Below, one piece after another: positions 1 to 13,120 of a stretch of 64,000 nucleotides of DNA; positions within the stretch are counted from its first letter, which is position 1; each line of letters starts with the position of its first letter. Under the pieces are notes generated by a model, which saw only the letters and a list, made by a program, of their open reading frames with translations, made no database searches and was not told where the DNA came from. This DNA is from Bolinopsis microptera (Eukaryota > Ctenophora > Tentaculata > Lobata > Bolinopsidae), in contig NC_087082.1 of the NCBI RefSeq assembly GCF_026151205.1, positions 11,098,707 to 11,162,706 on the forward strand. The letters run 5' to 3'. The translations under genes and the position numbers were made by a program.

Positions 1-1013
1 CCCCCGTGGCCCGGTCACGTGATATGATAACTCCGTCTCCTATCTCCGGCAACATCTTCTCTGTTTTGGGAAGCCGCTCCTCGTTAACAAGACCAGTTAA
101 CGATATCCTGACGGGTAATCTTAATTGAACAAATTATATATTTTTTAAATTGCTGATTTCCTTAGTCGGTAATATTATAAAAATATGGACTGTTATAAAC
201 ATGGTTCTTTGGACCGAAAAGAATTCGAACCCCACAATTTTAACTGCGACTTTTTTTTTCCCGCAATTATAACCACATTGCCGCTTTCACACCAAATTTA
301 ATATTATTTTCATTAGATATCCGATTGAAATTGTTCCTAGTTAACCACTCAAATTGAAAGGATGGGGGGAATCGTAGACAAATCTGACTTTTTGAACCAG
401 AACTAGCTTCAATCTAGCAAACAATAACGTGAGCATACTTCTGGACGTGAATGAAAGAAACATTAAGCATATTATGATTGATATACCAAAGGGAACATCA
501 AAATTTGACTCGGGGGGTTAAATTATGGGGGGTAAAAATATGGACTGTTATAAATATGGTTCTTTGGCCCGAAAAGGACCAAATTAGGCCCCAAATAATA
601 TTACCGACTAAGGTAGACGATATCAATGGGTTGATGATATCAATACGGCGGAATTCAACATTTTAAATAAAGTTGCTATCCAAGAAAATTGACTTATTCA
701 GTTGACTTATTCTATATAAAAATATTCAAACACAAATCACAACAATAAATTTGTTGACACGAGCCAATAGCTGTCACTACCACTGTAATTACAACTATTT
801 CATTGTGCACAGAATATAAGTACGCACTTCTAGCCTCTCAGAAGTCTTAGTAATTCATCACAAATATGCCCGAGTATTTATCCACAGTTTCGTGTTTAAA
901 CGGGAGTCATTAATCATGATGTTTGTTGTTATCTGTAAAGTCAAACTTTACACATCAGATCACGTACAAAGCAGATAATATCTCTAAAAGAGATACCTAA
1001 TCAAGATACGTAC
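1..1013. other. AT-rich intron of the left-edge gene
   Basis: No coding exon is recognised here. A segment of about 48 bp beginning AATATGGACTGTTATAAA occurs twice in direct orientation, near 183 and 539, with a few differences. The stretch probably belongs to the intron after the exon ending at 1014. Confidence 0.4.
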
Positions 1014-4000
1014 CTGTAAAGTTCAGGGTCGTTGTTCAGTTCCGGATGGAGGAACTTGCCGTCTATCTGAACTTTGTGTTTGTCAATGAGGAAGTTACCG
1101 GTCTGAGCGTCTCGTTCGTAACAACACACCTGAGGCAAGATGATTTTAGGTCACGTGATGATATGTTTTAGTCTGAGACTGTTTGTAGCTCAAGTTCATG
1201 TTATTTGGGTCTTCATATCGTCTCATGACTTTATCTAGATCATCAATGGAATGCAATCGAACACATGAAATCATCGAACATGAATATTGGATATCATGAT
1301 ACATCATAATACAACAACTAAACAAATATCTACTCAGGATTAAACGAAGATACTCAAAAACCAATGAGCCGAACAAGTTACCTGTAACCAGGCCTGTCTA
1401 ATGGGAGTACCAGCAAAGGACTGAGTACGTGGTCTGTCCAGGGTGGTGAGGATGTGGTCGGAGGAGTTGCTGGCCACACTCCTACTGCGTCCTATACTGG
1501 AGGGTAGGTCCGGGAGCGAGGATATTGACGTGCTCTGAAAACACAACTATTAGTAGGAAGTAGGGGTGGGAAGTAGGAAGTAGAAGTAGGAAGTAGAAGT
1601 AGGAAGTAGAAGTAGGAAGTCAGTCAAGATTTAATAAAGCAACTTAGACCGAACTATTATTATATAATGTACTTAGAATTATGATTTGGCGATCAGATAG
1701 GAGTATCTGTTCTGATGCATATTGAATACGAGGGTTCGCTAAAGTAACTTGCTAAAGTTACTGTGTATGAGATACCCAGAAAGGAGACTCACGTGTCTTG
1801 GAGGACTGATTTCAGAAGAGTCGCTCATTACAGGGGAGCTAGGACAACTGACATCCTCCAAGGAGTTCCCACTAACACCACCTGAAACAAACAGTCTATT
1901 AGTAATTAGTAATTAGTAATTAGTAAGAACTAATTAGTAATTAGTAATTAGTAGATCACATGGTGTTTTGAACTGGCAGCTTTATTCACAATAACTCCCG
2001 CTTAAATTATATCTGATATTTTATTGAATAAGTTATAATTCGTGGAAGTATATCACTTTATTAAAATACACAATATTAGGTCTCACTTTATTAAAATACA
2101 CAATATTATTAGGTCTCACTTTATCATAATACACAATATTAGGTCTCAGGGGATAAATGATAAATGATAATACACAATATCGCGAATATTCACAACATGC
2201 GTTTAACATCATTACTTTAACAAATTAAGTCGCAAGGTAGTTTTATTTTCAACGGAACAGCTTATACTCATTAACCAGAAAGGAAGCATTTATCATCGCT
2301 CTGGCCTGGGAAATGTAGGGAGAATATCACTTTGTTGCCAATTTGAAAGATCTATTTACGATTATTGAAACCGAGAAATGCGTGTGGTGACAATGATTGC
2401 CTTTGTACACTTATGGATATTCAACACGCACAGTTTCTAATTAAATGGCCAGTATTTGTCTGCAATGAGCAATGCGCTGCTGTGAGACTTTGAGAGTGAG
2501 AGACTTTCTGAGACTTTCTGAGTGAGAGACTTTCTGAGACTTTGGAAGTGAGAGACATTCTGAGACTTTGGAAGTGAGAGAGTTTCTGAGACTTTGGAAG
2601 TGAGAGACTTTGTGAGACTTTGGAGACTTTGAAAGTGAGAGACTTTGTGCGCATACTTAAATTAATGCAAATCAGATTTCCTTACATCTTTGTGTAAGGA
2701 AAGAAATTTTTGATTTTATTTAAGTGATCACGGTAAACGAGACACAAAGTTAGTGGGTCATCAAATTTTGTGGACAACAGTCAACATTGTCGACTCTTAA
2801 TGTAATTACCTTTATAAATTTGAAATATTGGACATGATCTGTAAATTATAAATCAGTGCAAGTCAACTCTCTTATTAACTATTACCTCTCACAAAATGTA
2901 CATCGAACAGTTGCATTAGTCATCCATCATCGGCAAAGCTAAACGATCATCGCTTTGTATTGAAGTGCCGATATTAATATTAAATGAATCACATAATATA
3001 GTGTAACTTGTGTGAAACTAAGCACAATGATCTTTAAACAAGGTGTTCTCGAACGTGTCCCATCTTTGTTATTAAATTAAATCAAAATATGCGCGCGACA
3101 TCCCACAAAAAGTTCATGATAATATTATGTGAACAGAAACACATGAAACTAGTACACAATCCTCGATCATTTCTATAAATAGCAGCAGGAGGGCACGGTC
3201 TCCAGTGGGAGAGTGAGAGGAGGTTCTCTGCCACAAAACACGGGGACTCGTGAAACAAAATTCGGCCGATAAACATGTATCACATATCAAATTGAGAAAT
3301 TGGATCAACCCGGAGCGGTGAGGGATTGGCAGGGACTGATGTTTGTGTTTATAAATAAGGGATGATATTATCTGGTGTCGTCGGGAAACTGTTTTCATTT
3401 GTTTATATCAATAGAATTAGTATTTGAGAGGGTGACGCAACTCCTGGGCGTCTGGGAAACAGAGGGACGTCTGGGAAACAGAGGGACCAGAGGGACCAGA
3501 GGGACCAGAGGGACGATTACTATTTACAGAGTCTGACAACATCGAGATATTATCCGTTTAAGGCGTGACGTGTATCAAGTGTGGTATCTGGTGGGCCTGT
3601 AGCACGGCTAATTCATTATAATTGGGTGCAACACGTTCAGATTGACGTCAGTAGAAAATTGTAGTATGGTATATAAACAACAGATTGCGATCAGAGGCAA
3701 CATTTATGAGTGGTGGTTGCCGAATCGCTTAATTGTTGTATATTTTATACATTTTGCAATACAAATTATCAGATGTGGGATCACAACATTTGCGAGAATT
3801 GTCCGTACCCAATGTTGCCTCTCAATCTGCGATCACGACGATGGGCCAAGCAAACAGAGCTTTGAATGGCTTGCGATTATAAGAAGACAAACAATTCAAT
3901 CGAAAATGTACCAGAAAAGAGAAAACATCGGTCTATATTTTCGAAAACATGCTTACTTTAAAAACACCACTGAACGAGCAGTTTATATAATACAGTATAT

Positions 4001-7000
4001 CGGAGCGGAGTGTATTCACTGCACAACGCTGAGAAATTCGTGCGTGCCGACACAAGCTACAGTGCACTTGAAACTGTCGTATGTATGTAGTTCATGGATA
4101 TTGAATACATGAAGAGTATCGCAACTATTGATTTGTTACTCAGTGTCAAATTTGGGGACAAGCTACTGTCTTGGTATCAAGATTCTGTCAGCAGAAGAAA
4201 AGCAGAATATTTTAAGCAGAATAAAGAATGTATTCAAAACTTCTATAAGACTGAAGATTGCATCATTTGCTTTATTTTGATGCAATTTTATTGGTTGATT
4301 ATGTATGTGCAACATGTAAATTACGGAAAGCTAGCAACTGAAGGGTACTCACTTTTAACAGCCATGATGGAGAGGTGATATGTTCTATTTAGTGGGCATA
4401 GCAACGACTATTAATCTATAATATATACACACTAACATGAGTACAAAATACAAAGTGTACTAAATCGTAGGCTGTAAAACTAAAACACTAGTAGCACGCT
4501 GTGGAAAAGCATGCGCCAATCAAGCCTTGCGCCGGTTGCCACAACGACAGCCAATGAAATCACGGGGATGCAACTGTGAACCAATCAGGAAGGCGGAAAG
4601 CGGTCAGGTGATGTGTAGTCATGGCAACATGTGCGTTTCACGTGACACCAGGCGCAGTCACTGCTTTAACCTAATTACTGAACATAGTAAATACAGTACT
4701 GTTGTATTATTAGACACGAGCCCCGGCATGTGACTACAAACAAACTGACAGACAAACTCACAAACACTCCATTCAGATGGGGAGTCTTTAACATTAAAAT
4801 TTAATGGGTAGCCTGTCTTTTGATAAAAACTAACGAACAAATTAACCATACATGGTCTTACCTTATTCCTTTACATGGTAATGATCAATGGCTAGATATG
4901 GAAATTCTCAATGCCTATATATGGCAATGCTCCATTTTCTTCTAAAATCGTTATTTGTTTGATAGTGTACGAAATACGAAAACAATGGAGATATAATCTA
5001 ACGTACCTGTGCTGGACATAGTACTGTTTTCTGTTCTTGCTCCCCTCTTTACTCCACGTGACGGCTGAAGTAAATATCTGTAGTAATCAACTAAATAATT
5101 AACCTAATAATTATAGAATTATAAATAATTATGCACATTATTACGTGATATGTAATTTTAGTGTAAAGGTATAATAACGGTCATTAAATAATCATATGGA
5201 CTGTAGTGAACAGTTATTAGCGGTATTTATATGGAAGATGTAGCCGAATCTAGAATGTAAAGTATTTAATTTAATGGGAAATCACAGATTTCAGCAAAAA
5301 GCCATTTGTCATGTTTAAGAATAGTGCAATTAACATCACGATTCGTAAACTGTTCGGCAGAAAAATGACCAGAGACAACTGACGCTCTGTATTAAAATGA
5401 AAATTTCACTAAAGTGACAGTACGGTAAAGAGGTAAAGGGGTAAACTGTAAAGCCAACCCAAACTGCAACTCCTTTTATTACCTAATTGATTCGATCTGG
5501 CGATGTTATAAACTGCACTGTAGCATGTAATATTATGTATTATAGCGTCTTGCGTATCCAGTATCACATCTCGGCACACATTTAATATTATGTGTGTGTG
5601 CGGGATAAGTCTTACACAGCTTTCGTTACAATGATGACCTTCCTTCAAGGATATTTTATAAATATGAAACTCGTTATAATGACTATTTTATAAGATGAAA
5701 CTCGTTATAATGACTATATTATAAGATGAAACTCGTTATAATGACTATTTTATAAGATGAAACTCGTTATAATGACTATTTTTTAAGATGAAACTCGTTA
5801 TAATGACTATATTATAAGATGAAACTCGTTATAATGACTATTTTATAAGATAAAACTCGGTATAATGACTATTTTATAAGATGAAACTCGTTATAATGAC
5901 TATTTTATAAGATGAAACTCGTTATAATGACTATTTTATAAGATAAAACTCGTTATAATGACTATATTATAAGATGAAACTCGTTATAATGACTATTTTA
6001 TAAGATGAAACTCGTTATAATGACTATTTTTTAAGATGAAACTCGTTATAATGACTATATTATAAGATGAAACTCGTTATAATGACTATTTTATAAGATA
6101 AAACTCGGTATAATGACTATTTTATAAGATGAAACTCGTTATAATGACTATTTTATAAGATGAAACTCGTTATAATGACTATTTTATAAGATAAAACTCG
6201 TTATAATGACTATATTATAAGATGAAACTCGTTATAATGACTATTTTATAAGATGAAACTCGTTATAATGACTATTTTATAAGATGAAACTCGTTATAAT
6301 GACTATATTATAAGATGAAACTCGTTATAATGACTATTTTATAAGATGAAACTCGTTATAATGACTATTTTATAAGATGAAACTCGTTATAATGACTATA
6401 TTATAAGATGAAACTCGTTATAATAATAATGACTATTTAAAATATCCCACACAATACACAACGAGGTATGTATTATGAGCTGGTTACTAGTAACTTCCTG
6501 CACAACAACTGGAAAGGCTATACCAGCATGAGATCAAGTTATTTAACAATTATGTAATTCTTTAATTACACATCCCAGCTCTGAAAGGTGGAAACTTCGT
6601 CAAATGTCATTCTCAGTACAAAAATATCGACGAAAATGTATGAAATTACAAAACTGAGCACGGAGAAAGTGAGACTAGAATGTTCAAAGGAATTAAGTTT
6701 TACAGAAAAGGAAGGAACGTACAGCTGATGCCGGTAATAAAGATAAGTAAATTACACTTAAGATAAGTAAATTACATTCAACAAGTGTTGGGAAATAATG
6801 TTCGGCAATGACTAGCGACACGATCCGAGCAGATATTGAGTAAATACATTATCCTCCCTAATAACAACACGATCTTGATATTACACACTGTTAAATATCT
6901 TAATGATGTGAAGTGAAATGCAACACGGATATATTCATATAATTTGATGCAAGAGAGAGAGAGAGAGAGAATGAGAGAGAGAGAGAGAGAGAGAGAGAAA

Positions 7001-10000
7001 ACGGTGCCGGATTTTATAATAATAGGCCGGACTGTACTGAGTGTGTAATGAAGCGTTTTTAAGTCAAATTGAGAATGTCACGTGATAAAAAACAGGGTAA
7101 CACGTGGTAACCACATGGCAACCACATGGCAACCACAAGACTACCAGGTGCTGCCAAGGTTACCGCATTTCTCCCAATTAACACTTGATATATATAAATA
7201 TATGTGTTTAAATTAAATCCTGTTTGTTTGCAGATATATATATTTCTCAGCAGTGTAATTAAGTGAAAGGTTGTAAGCATTGAGATCATTCGTCAAACCT
7301 ACTCACGATAACAAAGTGACACAGCCTTTGTAATTTCAGTGACAATTGCTAATTATTGCTCATTATCGTTTTAATTATCGTGCGAATATGTTTGGATGCC
7401 CTGACAGGACTTTAGGATGCAGTGATCGTACTCCCCCCGCACGGTTCATTGAGTTGAAGGCGTTAAGTCGGCAAGTAGGTACAATGCCAACCGACTGTTA
7501 GATGGCTATCAGCGTAATAGCCGGTTAATAGCCCCCTAACATCCGGTTAATAGCCGACTAATAGCCGGTTAATAGCCCTTTAACAGCAGGTCAATAGCCC
7601 CCTAACAGCCGATTAATAGCCGACTAATAGCTGGTTAATAGCCCTTTAACAGCAGGTTAATAGCCGACTAATAGCCGGTTAATAGCTCCCTAAAAGCCGG
7701 TTAATAGCCCCCTAACAGCCGGTTAATAGCCGACTAATAGCCGGTTAATAGCCCCCTAATAGCCGGTTAATAGCCCCCTAACAGCCGGTTAATAGCCGAC
7801 TAATAGCCGGTTAATAGCCCCCTAATAGCCGGTTAATAACCCCCTAACAGCCGGTTAATAGCCCCCTAACAGCCGGTTAATAACCCCCTAACAGCCGGTT
7901 AATAGCCGACTAATAGCCCTTTAACAGCCGGTCAATAGCCCCCTTATAGCCGGTTAATAGCCCCATAATAGCCGGTTAATAGCCCACTAATAGCCGGTTA
8001 ATAGCTCACTAATAGCCGGTTAATAGCCCCCTAACAGCCGGTTATTAGCCCCCTAACAGCCGGTTAATAGCCGACTAATAGCCGGTTAACCTAATAGCCG
8101 GTTAATAGCCCACTTATAGCCGGTTAATAGCCCCCTAACAGCCGGTTAATAGCCCTTTAACAGCCGGTAAATAGCCCTCTAATAGCCGGTTAATAGCCCC
8201 CTAATAGCCGGTTAATAGCCCCCTAATAGCTGGTTAATAGCCCTTTAACAGCCGGTTAATAGCCCCCTAATAGCCGGTTAATAGCCCCCTAACAGCCGGT
8301 TAATAGCCCTTTAACAGCCGGTAAATAGCCCTCTAATAGCCGGTTAATAGCCCCCTAATAGCCGGTTAATAGCCCCCTAATAGCCGGTTAATAGCCCCCT
8401 AATAGCTGGTTAATAGCCCTTTAACAGCCGGTTAATAGCCCCATAATAGCCGGTTAATAGCCCCCTAACAGCCGGTTAATAGCCCCCTAATAGCCGGTTA
8501 ATAGCCCCCTAACAGCCGGTTAATAGCCCTTTAACAGCCGGTAAATAGCCCTCTAATAGCCGGTTAATAGCCCCCTAATAGCCGGTTAATAGCCCACTTA
8601 TAGCCACCAAATGAAAACCTCGCGAGTCTTAAATCATTGTGATGCAATTTTGTCAATCAAATTTTCTAACCTGTTCTTTGATACAATTAGAACGTTCTGC
8701 TGTAAGATTTGATTCCAACAGCGCATGAAACATAACAATATCAAACAACAGATCCACCGAAACGGGAAGAAACGTTCTTAACAGTACAAAAGTGACAATT
8801 TCAACTGAGTGTAACAGAGGGAAGACATTATAACCCAATTAACTAATTAAAACCCAATTAACGAGCACTTAGTGTAATGTTGTGTTTAGCTAGTTTAAAC
8901 GTGTGACTGGTATCGTGTTTCAAGGGCTCTGCTGCGCAATTGGGTGGTGTCACAAATAATTACACATATGTTCGAATGAAATACAGCGTAGCTTAACGAT
9001 ATCAGGTCTGTAATGATGAACAAGGTCTGACGTGCCCACTATTAAGGTCACGTGTCCACTAATTCAGGTCACGTGGGTAGTATTGAGATCACGGTGAGAA
9101 GCAAGTGCCACCTAAAGGTGAAAATATAACCTGTCAGCGGTGTGGATAATGAATATTACTACAGCTCGAAAAAAGGCTAGAAGAATGGAAGGGATGGTCT
9201 TTATGAAATACTGGGGTTATTAAAATCGAAAGATTTTAACCAGTGTTAAGAAGTGAATAAGTCGCGACTTCCTACGTAGTAGATGCGATAACTTTTATTT
9301 GACCATAAAATTAAATCTCGTGCTAAACTGGATTTACCTTTAAATTGCGTGCTAAACTTACCTTTAAATTGCGTGCTAAACTGAACTTACCTTGGGAGGA
9401 CGAGAACTTGTGACGCTGCTGCTCTCCAGAGAATCAAACCCACTATCTCGGACATCTTGATCACTGGGATGGTTAGAAACTTGCATCTTGAACCCGGACC
9501 GTTCACAGAACATAGAGACAGGTCTCTTCTTGTCAGATGCAGAGCAGGATCTTTTGATGTCACCTGCGTCCGAACCAGCTCTGGGCCGATTAGGCACGGA
9601 ACCGGCTCTACTGCGGACAAGGCCAGATCCTGAAGCGCCTGTACTTCGGCCACTTTTAAGATCTCCCGATTGGGAACTAGATCTTTTAATATTTCCCGAT
9701 TGGGAGCTTAGTTTTTTAACATCCCCTGATTGAGAACTAGATCTTTTGAGATCGCCCAATGCAAAACTAAATCTTTTAAGACCTCCCGAACTAGATTTTT
9801 TAATATTTCCCGATTGAGAACTAGATTTTTTAAGATCGCTCGATTGAGAACTAGATCTTTTGATACTTCCCGACTGAGAACTAGATCTTTTGATGCTTCC
9901 CGACTGAGAACTAGATCCTTTGATATTTCCAGACTGAGAACTAGATCTTTTGAGATCCCCGGATTGAGAACTGGATCTTTTAAGATCGCTAGACTGAGAA

Positions 10001-11611
10001 CTAGATCTTTTAACATTTCCCGTTTGAGAACTAGATCTTTTAACATTTCCCGTTTGAGAACTAGATCTTTTAAGATCTCCTGATTGAGAACTAGCTCTTT
10101 TATGATCGCTTGATTGGGAACTAGTTCTTTTATAGGTCAAATTAGCACAGTACCGTTGAAGGTTGCCTGATTGGGAAACCGATCTTTTGATAAGATTGCC
10201 CACGTACGAACCAACTCTGGGGCGGCTAGGAACAGATACAGCTCTATTACGAGCACCTGACTCATCATCATCATGTCCATTAGGCTGGCCCGATTCGGCG
10301 CTCATTCCATTTCGTTCACCCGAACTGGTATTTGTGCTGTTTTCTTTGATATTATGCTCCTTAGGAAGTGAACTACTCTCAATAGTCTTATCTTTGTTAT
10401 CATTGTCCAGGTTATCAGATATTAGTGGATCTATGTCTGGAGTCAGGGTTCGTACTTGGTCACCTGAGAACGTCTCGATTAGTTTTGATTTTAATCCCTG
10501 ATTATGGTGATGTCATAGTCAAAGTTATAAAATGGGCGAAACTTAGGAGCTAAAAACAGATCGTAAGATTTAGCAAATGCTAGTAAGTCAGACACGATGA
10601 CTGTTTACATGCTATACAAATAGTCACAAACTTAGAACCAGACCCAGCCTACTCAAGGCACATCAATACTTGTCACTTCAAAGTGTGAATTTACAGTTGA
10701 ATTTCTATAAAAATAAAATTCTCACCATGCAGAGTAGGGTAAGTAATAGGTTTGGTCATACTACCATCACCATAAGAACTCTGAGGAGTCTGAATGAGTT
10801 TTAAACTACAGTCATCATAAGATGCAGGAGCGATACTCCTTATGACATCATCCATGACATCCCCTGGCTCCTCCCCTTCCTCCTCGCCCTTCTCCATCGT
10901 GTCCAGACTAAAGCTCGACACGTACGTTATGCTTCTTGTAGTCTGGTTAGGATTTGGAATTGCAGACCTGGTAGTCTGGTTCGGATTTGGAATTGTAGTC
11001 ATACGCTCAAGGGAGTCCTCGTGGTCTGAGTACATCTGATTTGGTATTGCAAACATCATTTGGGAGAGACTGTCTACAGTAGGTATGGGTTGAGACACGA
11101 TTCTCTGGTGGGGACTGGAAGCAGTGTCTAAAGTAGAGTACTGGCTACCACCGGGCACAGACAGCGAGGACCGCGTATCCAGGGTCGAGTAGGGACTATC
11201 AAACTCACCGTCCAGATACTCGTCCAGGTCATCCATGATATCACCGGGCATGTCCATAAAATTGATGACGTCAAATGTATTGTCCCTCAAGTCTACAGGG
11301 CTGTCTGACATGACCAGCTGCACTCCTGAGAGGGAGGCGACTGTTCCCGTGTCAGGGTCTGAAGTTAGGATACTGTCTGTGTTGGAATGTTTGTTATAAT
11401 CCAGCGTGTTCTCGTCGAGGGTGAGGCTATTGAAGGAGTCCGTCCGGAGATCCATTGTGTCAGAGTCAGTGCTGAAGAGGGTGGCAGTCAGTTCGGATAG
11501 GTTGAAGTTTTTCAGGTCGAGTGTGGAAGCTTTGTCATTGCCGTCAAGTGATCTTCTGATGTTTTCCAAGTGAAACTGGAGTTGTTCGTCTGGGTCCAGC
11601 GTACTAGTCAT
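1014..11611 (-). CDS. Unknown Ser-rich repeat protein, 6 exons, 3' end off the window
   Basis: Family not recognised. The exons, in gene order, are 11611-10726, 10463-9391, 5064-5007, 1881-1793, 1534-1382 and 1129-1014. All have GT/AG borders and their phases match at every junction, giving at least 791 residues. The last exon ends mid-codon before GTACGT, so the gene continues past the left edge. The start at 11611 is the first ATG after an acceptor, and an upstream coding exon is possible. In order, the protein has an acidic N-terminal part that includes DDLDEYLDGEFDS, about 18 copies of a ten-residue KRSSSQSGD(L/I) repeat, a Ser/Pro-rich stretch with Akt-type sites (RSRSVAS and RPRTQSF), and a less disordered module containing AWLQVCCYERDAQTGNFLID. 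The acidic start suggests a transcriptional regulator or scaffold, but this is inference. The exon at 10463 needs the inner AG: the AG at 10498 would break the frame. Confidence 0.6.
1561..3520. repeat. Cluster of short tandem repeats (intronic)
   Basis: Four small arrays are visible: GGAAGTAGAAGTA at 1566-1620; TAATTAG at 1899-1950; three copies of a 30-bp unit containing ACACAATATTAGGTCTC at 2055-2140; and a 28-30-bp unit built from GAGACTTTCTGAGACTTT at 2480-2650. A ten-base GGGACCAGAG unit occurs four times near 3484-3514. The arrays lie in introns of the Ser-rich gene. Confidence 0.7.
5660..6435. repeat. 31-bp minisatellite with 8-unit higher-order period
   Basis: About 25 head-to-tail copies of a 31-bp unit with core ATGAAACTCGTTATAATGAC. 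Variant units recur exactly 248 bp apart (8 x 31): CTCGG-type units at 5849 and 6097, GATAAAACTCGTT units at 5942 and 6190, and TTTTTTAAG units at 5783 and 6031. The array therefore grew partly by duplication of an eight-unit block. It lies in the 4.3-kb intron of the Ser-rich gene. Confidence 0.93.
6952..6999. repeat. (GA)n microsatellite
   Basis: Interrupted GA dinucleotide run, broken once by AATG. No gene signal here. Confidence 0.9.
7510..8607. repeat. 11/22-bp minisatellite, about 1.1 kb
   Basis: The array is built from 11-bp half-units of the form GCCnnnTAAYA. GCCGGTTAATA alternates with GCCCCCTAACA, GCCGACTAATA or GCCCTTTAACA, giving a mostly 22-bp alternation. Longer blocks recur, for example segments joining a CCCTTTAACA half-unit to GCCGGTAAATAGCC. 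Every frame contains TAA or TAG, so it is not coding. It shares the intron with the 31-bp array. Confidence 0.92.
9650..10194 (-). repeat. Coding minisatellite, about 18 x 30 bp (KRSSSQSGD-like)
   Basis: Lies inside the second exon of the Ser-rich gene. The 30-bp unit encodes ten residues, most often KRSSSQSGDL or KRSSSQSGNI, with variants in both the basic pair and the last three residues. Because the unit is a multiple of three, the other frames also stay open over much of the array, which creates false ORFs on both strands. Each unit presents a basic-directed phosphosite (K/R-R-x-S). One unit is shortened and one is diverged (KRFSFALGDL), so the array is not a fresh uniform expansion. Confidence 0.85.
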
Positions 11612-12702
11612 AGTATCGCAGTTACCCTGCAGGAATGAATACATCAGGATATTAACACTAGTTATGAATCGTTATCAATTATCAAATCAACAGATAACTG
11701 TTCAGTGTTCATGGCACCCCAAATTCGATAATTTGAGAATCGAATTTGAGAATATAAGTGAAAAATGTAAACAAAACAATTAGGATCAAATAACAAGGTT
11801 TAAAATGTCTACTGAAAAACACACACGTGAGCATAACATCACAGACATCAGTGCTCAATAATTAGAATATCTAACTTAATAACTGAGGGAGACCAACAAC
11901 AACAACAGCAGCAGTTTCAATGTATGATTGTTACACTACAACATATCAAAGTGAACTACACAACACTGAAAAGTAACCACAAATCACACGTGACCCCCGG
12001 TCACATGACGACATGTGACCTCCCGGTTATTACAATTACCTCATGGGGTTTTGTTCCTGTTGAAGGTTTCATTGTCCCTCTTCTTCAACCAGTTCTCTTA
12101 CCATCCCTTGTGAGGAGGTGTGTTTAGTTTTACTGTCAGTGGAGCAAATATGTTCATTTAATTAAATCTGATATTACGTCAAGCAATAATTAGCAACACT
12201 GTAAAATTGCTATAATAAATACGGTATAACTATAAGTTGGGTGTTAGTTCAAAATTTGCAAAATCAGGAATAAATTAGATGATCAGATATCGATAATCAT
12301 GATCTTTAATCAAATATAAAAGTAAAAAGTATGCCACCTGGCACCTAGCTGTGTAAGCATCACGCAAATTTAATCTCAAAGGATCAAAAAGGAGTAACAA
12401 TATTCGCTCCTCTAGTTCATTTGTAGTCACTTGTGAGTCACCATTTCACACGATGGTGTTTTAAAAAGGAAGTAAACCGCAAATGAGGACAACCGACAAC
12501 ATGTACATTATTTGGTTTGTGACAACAAAAATACCTTACAATACTGAAGGAGGCACTGGGAGGCTCCCTGGGAACTGTAGACAGCAAACCAATCAACTAT
12601 ATTGGTGAGTTAAACTAGCAAGCTATGATATCATGTTACCAAATATACACCTCGGTACTGAGGAACGGCTCTTACATTGTACACCTACCTACAAAGAGAA
12701 AG

Positions 12703-12847
<145 letters not shown>

Positions 12848-13079
12848 AATGTGTAAAATAGTTCTGAGAAACGAGGTGTGTTCAAAATGTGTCTGAAACC
12901 TTCAGCAGCAGTAGCGGTAAAACACCTACTTTTATACTTTAGAATACAGACACGTTCTACTACATAACACGGTAAATATTGATACTGAATTGTATCAAAT
13001 CGATTAACATCAACAGCAATGGAGTTGACCGTTTATCAATGTAAACACCTTATAAATCACAACAAAACGTGAATACTGA

Positions 13080-13083
<4 letters not shown>

Positions 13084-13118
<35 letters not shown>
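13084..13118. repeat. (CA)n microsatellite
   Basis: About 17 CA dinucleotides. Confidence 0.95.

Positions 13119-13120
<2 letters not shown>

Noticed and set aside
3642-4112. 156-codon plus-strand ORF
   Set aside because: No family motif. It is antisense to an intron of the Ser-rich gene and crosses a loose inverted repeat around GAGGCAACATT.
5660-8607. Regular arrays that could be mistaken for CRISPR
   Set aside because: Units are head-to-tail with no unique spacers, in a eukaryotic intron; they are minisatellites.
9488-10083. Plus-strand and alternate-frame ORFs across the Ser-rich repeat
   Set aside because: The 30-bp unit keeps several frames open; only the minus frame joins neighbouring exons in phase.
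10498-10725. Upstream AG at 10498 as the acceptor of the repeat-bearing exon
   Set aside because: It would join out of phase and hit a stop shortly after; the AG at 10464-10466 restores the frame.
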